Shown here: positions 60,355 through 64,000 of the stretch, piece by piece | Layout: each line of letters opens with the position of its first letter | How positions within the stretch are numbered: the first letter of the stretch is position 1 | NCBI GenBank assembly: GCA_949825045.1 | Contig: OX463809.1 | Location: forward strand, 5,049,501-5,113,500 | DNA length: 64,000 bases | From: Argyresthia goedartella | Taxonomy: Eukaryota > Arthropoda > Insecta > Lepidoptera > Argyresthiidae | Reading direction: 5' to 3' | Notes under the pieces: model-generated | Seen by the model: the letters and a program-made list of their open reading frames with translations, nothing else | Database searches by the model: none | Told to the model about the DNA's origin: nothing | Position numbers and translations under genes: made by a program

Positions 60355-60760
60355 ATTTTTTTTTTTTTTTTTTTTATGAATTAATTTTATTTACCCTTGT
60401 CTGGAGTGGCGTTTGTGTTGCCGGACCGAACGGACGTGTCCCCCCGAGATCTCCCAAACGCATTTAAACAAACAATAGTTTTCATCCCCGGCGCGCGCCT
60501 TTTGTTCTGCCTCCGGAGGCCCGAAAACGAGCCTGGCTTATACCGCGTGTTACTGTAAGGGTTACCTGGGGAATCTGCGCGATCCATCTAGGCACCCCAT
60601 CTGTGCAATACCGCGCATTTCAGTGATTGTGATGATACTAGTGCGGTCAAGTGTAATGAATGCCCAGAGAACTGCGCGATACTCTTAGGCATCCCATCTG
60701 TGCAAGCCCTAGAATTTATTCTAGGCCAGGTGCACGTCTGAACCACGCAGCGACAGGCCG
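60355..60760. repeat. Poly-T tract and repeat-derived segment
   Basis: A run of about 19 T ends near 60376, followed by ATTAATTTTATTTACCCTTG, which is also found at about 63457-63476. On the minus strand a frame reads ARAGDENYCLFKCVWEISGG, which I associate with a widespread arthropod repeat. Two direct copies of a unit ending GCATCCCATCTGTGCAA or GCACCCCATCTGTGCAA lie near 60576 and 60676. Confidence 0.5.
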
Positions 60761-61088
60761 GCAGCGAGCGACGCCTACGCAACACACCCTCAACGCTACT
60801 GCCTCCACCACCACCGCCGCTAAACACACCAACCTGGTGAGATCATTCCGATTAGGACAGCATTGATAGTGATTACCTACCTCTAACTTTATTTCCCTCA
60901 GGACCACTCGCCGCCTGACAATAATAAACCACCACTTACCGCGGCCGCGGTCGCCCCCATTGACTAAGGCATAATCACATTTATAGGTGCGTCATAGGAA
61001 GGATATAACAATTCCCTACCTACGCAATATCAAAATCAACTAATAAAACATTATTATAGCTACATACATACTTATATTGCTTTGCCTG

Positions 61089-61128
61089 AAAATAAATTCG
61101 AGATAATTCTCCTCGAGATTTATTTTCT
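61089..61128. repeat. 40-bp hairpin
   Basis: GAAAATAAATTCGAG and CTCGAGATTTATTTTC pair with one unpaired base around a short loop. The setting is AT-rich and otherwise featureless. Confidence 0.7.
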
Positions 61129-61601
61129 CCTCATCTTCGAAAGACCATTCAAAACAGTCATTAACAATAACCATCCACTAAACCCTGAAACTCAGTGAAT
61201 AAGCCAACCCAAAACTTAACAATCCTAGAATTATTTTTATGTAGCTAAACTGCAAATATACTAAACCCGACAGTAAACAAAAACTAAACAAGTGCATGTC
61301 ATAAAAAGGCCATCTCACCAAACTCCCAGAAACTAGACAAAACAATTGACTGCTATTTAGGAACAATTGAAAAAGCTTCGAAGCACAAAAGGCTCACAAC
61401 GTTCCCTCACACATCTGGCACCCATTCTATGGTGTCAGCCCATCTTGGAAATACCGGGAAACATTAGAATAAAAATAGATCGTAAAAAGCCAAACAGCGT
61501 CTCTCATCATACCGGCCGTACACCTCTTAGAAACAACCCACACACACACATTCATATTAGCTAAAATACCATGAGGCTTTCTGCTGTAGTAATATCTCAC
61601 A

Positions 61602-61883
61602 ATGGAAACTCTACCAATGCCCAGAGATGGAAACTGCCTGTTCCATGCAATTGCAGACCAAATCAACCATCTGTTTGGAGCGACATTCAACCATACCCAC
61701 ATCAGAAGAGACTTAGCTAGATACGTGGAAGCTAACAGCAATTATCCACGCATCAAACATGCGATCGACGCACCAAACGCAGAAGCTTTCACTGAGTACA
61801 TAAAAAATCTCCACATAACTAAAAGACTCAACATTGATGCGGAATTGACTAACAGAAACATACACATAGCCTATATACAGTAA
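61602..61883 (+). pseudogene. OTU-like cysteine protease fragment
   Basis: This 93-residue frame begins METLPMPRDGNCLFHAIADQ. The DGNCLFHA box contains the Asp and Cys of OTU-family deubiquitinases, and helix HIRRDLARYVEANSNYPRIK follows as expected. The catalytic His region is missing: the frame passes from YIKNLHITKR to LNIDAEL, where a GGH-type element would lie. OTU domains occur in host deubiquitinases and in several transposons. The AT-rich repeat setting suggests a transposon origin. The following frame at 61890-62135 is of unknown origin. Confidence 0.65.
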
Positions 61884-62257
61884 ACAAACATGATACATAT
61901 GTCAAAACACTATCTCTGGTATCTGTATGCTCGCATCGGACAAGACGCTATAAAGAAATACAAAGATATAAAGAAAAAGGGAATTATAGGAACAAACCTC
62001 CTTCACAATATTGCACACAAATATTTTAAAAGTTACAATAAAAGAAAATGCATGTACAAGGGCGAGCTTGTCTCTAGAAAGAGATTTCTTCCAGCAAAAC
62101 AAGGCATTACAGGAATTGCTATCATAAAAGGGTAGGCAGTGCACAATAATTACTATAACTAAAATGCCTAGGAATAAATTAAAATATCTGTAAAATACAG
62201 ATAGCAAATACGAAATAATTACCGATATATACATAAACCTTACATATAATAAAATAA

Positions 62258-62450
62258 ATACAATAACTTTTACGAAAGAGACATGTAGAGCTCTTTGATA
62301 TGTTTCTTAAAAGAAAAAAGAGTCGGACTGTCTCTTATAGTGCAAAGAGGTGCGTTCCAGAGTCGGACCGCCCGCGACCTGAAAAAGCGTTTATACGCAG
62401 CGCTGCTATGCCGCGGAGTAGCTAAAAGTGAATAATTAAATATCATCGGA
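62258..62450 (-). pseudogene. CR1-like LINE 3' fragment related to LINE C
   Basis: The minus strand reads SLLATPRHSSAAYKRFFRSR, then AVRLWNAPLCTIRDSPTLFS. LINE C has STPRHNNAAYKHSFRLTAIR and LWNALPCAIRDSPSIFTF. The family is the same or close. Only the last 60 or so residues of ORF2 remain. Confidence 0.8.
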
Positions 62451-62519
62451 GAACTGCTCATGGCTCAACTTAAAAGTAGAAAGACGAAAATTCTTATAAG
62501 AGACCCCATAAACAACCAG

Positions 62520-63460
62520 TGAATTGGACGTAGTTCCAATACGAACCGTAAACGAAATCAAATATCTCGGCACATATATTACGGCAGGACATAGGACACA
62601 ATAAAAAAGAGGTGCCGGCAAGCCATATGCAATTCCAAGGCCCTAATGCATTTTATAAAGAAATCCAACATGGACTGAATTATAGTGCGCCTGATTTACA
62701 AAATGGTCATTGCACTGTTTATAAAATACGGACAAAAAGCGGCAACCCTCACTAAAGCAAACAGTTGACAGTCAGTATATGAATGCCTGATCCTCAGAGA
62801 CATGTTTGAGAACGCCAGAAGCTATCCAAGATAGCACAAAATTCATGACTGACTACAGGGCAAAACGATAACCAAACGAATCAAAAACCACCGGATATGT
62901 TACTATACATATTCTGCGACGCCCACAACAGCACTTACTACACGCTCCATTCAAATACGAAGCAAGGAAGAAGAAAGTCGGCCGACTTATATACACCTGG
63001 AAAGATTTCCTTAAGCATGACATCAAATACTACGGTGAAGAACACAGTTACTGGACAGAATCATCACACAACAGGGACGAAGTCAGGATGGCCTAGAGGC
63101 AAATATACCGTATCCCAGAAACAGACAGCAAAAGCGAAACAGGAAACTTACCGGATAACCCAAACGAACACGACTCAGGAAACTCAACTATTAACAATAA
63201 CTGAAAATAGAAGGAAAACAAGAACTTGAAGAAAACAACAGCTGCTCTCCAAATCCCACATCCTCCCCATTCCACATATCCTATATTGGCTTCAGGCTGA
63301 AGAGTCGGTCGATTGAATTCACTATCCTTCCCTTCCTACAGAGCAGGTCATTCCGCCCCCCCTCAAAACTTGTGCCCTCTGGTATGCCGGCCGAAAGACC
63401 GGAACAGGTTTAGAACCCTGGCTGGAGAAGCACCATTCATTCATTCATTCATTCATTAAT
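62520..63460 (+). pseudogene. LINE E fragment, degenerate RT C-terminus with (CATT)n tail
   Basis: Frames read VVPIRTVNEIKYLGTYITAG at about 62529-62590 and, further on, KYEARKKKVGRLIYTWKDFL and IYRIPETDSKSETG. Many stops lie between. This is the post-RT region of an R4/Dong- or RTE-like LINE. The 3' flank ends in a (CATT)n run at about 63434-63456, a plausible tail. Confidence 0.6.
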
Positions 63461-63461
63461 T

Positions 63462-63640
63462 TTATTTACCCTTGTCTATTATTTCTACATTAGGACTTAT
63501 ATCTCTAAGCACCACATATGGTCCTGAAAATATACTGTCTAACTTACTTCTTATCTTCTTTTCTAATTAGTATCTTATCATTAGGTTTTATAATATTGTA
63601 TTAGTATTTTTATCATACTTTGTTTTTGTTATCAATTTAC
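63462..63640 (-). pseudogene. Gypsy-like integrase C-terminal fragment
   Basis: The minus strand reads KLDSIFSGPYVVLRDISPN, then VEIIDKGK and a stop; upstream, in a shifted frame, it reads IKPNDKILIRKED. The GPY motif is the module at the end of many Ty3/gypsy integrases. It is a remnant. Confidence 0.6.
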
Positions 63641-63869
63641 TTAAGTATTAGATTCTCTCTTGCCTCTTTTTGGGATGTTTGTATTCTGTACCTTAATTCT
63701 AATGGGTAGTGGTCATGGTTCTAAAGAGGTTCAATATGCGATGTCAAATTGCTAGGAAGGTTGCACTTTTTCCATCATATCATCACCTATGCTCTATAGG
63801 TGCTTTCGAAAATAGCCATAAAAGACTCGGAGCATATCTACGAATACAAACAGACAACCATACTGAACA

Positions 63870-64000
63870 TTGCAGTAAGAGGATACCATATTGGTGTTTC
63901 GCGTATCTGGATGAACAGGGAATTCTGAGAGTAGGTGGCAGACTCCAACATTCTGACTTAAACTACAACATGAAAAAACCTATTTTATTGCCAAGAAAAG
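63870..64000 (+). pseudogene. BEL/Pao integrase fragment running off the window
   Basis: The plus strand reads PYWCFAYLDEQGILRVGGRL, then QHSDLNYNMKKPILLPRK. The GILRVGGRL segment is a hallmark just before the BEL integrase zinc finger. It is a second BEL family, not the element at 38707-45293, and continues past 64000. Confidence 0.75.

Overview
This is eukaryotic, AT-rich insect DNA, most likely from a moth or butterfly. The only host gene I recognise is a four-exon IMP3, a U3 snoRNP protein. A second spliced gene, which I cannot name, is present twice. Almost everything else is transposable elements of many classes: Jockey-like and CR1-like LINEs, Ty3/gypsy, BEL/Pao, DIRS, piggyBac, an IS630-Tc1-mariner element with DD82E spacing, MITEs and SINE-like units. 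The assignment to Lepidoptera is an inference from the element mix and LINE/SINE tails; nothing in the window proves it.

Layout. (1) 0.37-6.4 kb and 13.45-18.9 kb are two nearly identical copies of one segment. Each holds the unnamed two-exon gene on the minus strand and a decayed minus-strand LINE (LINE A) with a second LINE fragment nested in it. Between the copies lie a broken GIN/KRBA2-like integrase (minus) and a spliced but broken piggyBac transposase (plus) that share a repeat-rich spacer. (2) 19.2-20.9 kb holds a LINE tail and an inverted-repeat element with a GC-rich minisatellite. (3) 20.9-46.9 kb is one nest. LINE B (minus) is interrupted by a SINE-like unit, by a 2.2-kb LTR-like element flanked by CCGC, and by Gypsy-1 (flanked by GTTAC). 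Gypsy-1 is itself interrupted by LINE C (flanked by AATGT), which carries Gypsy-2 (flanked by ATAA), and separately by a BEL/Pao element (flanked by CAACA). Gypsy-2 and BEL have LTR pairs that look identical and long open frames, so they are the youngest. Gypsy-1 has diverged LTRs and several stops. (4) 48.4-55.9 kb is the IMP3 gene. Its last intron has been swollen to 6.6 kb by a LINE fragment and a complete-length DIRS element with terminal inverted repeats and an internal complementary region. (5) 56.3-58.3 kb is the DD82E transposon, with an intact 476-residue transposase. (6) 58.3-64.0 kb is a patchwork of MITE, LINE, LTR, OTU-domain and BEL fragments.

The most useful observations are these. 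Gypsy-2 Gag and Pol share one frame and are separated by a single UGA followed by CUA, a classic readthrough context. The DIRS internal complementary region reads exactly across the joined element ends through a shared ATT. The DD82E transposase looks intact. The IMP3 gene can be rebuilt across its transposon-filled intron. All calls come from reading the sequence; no database search was run.
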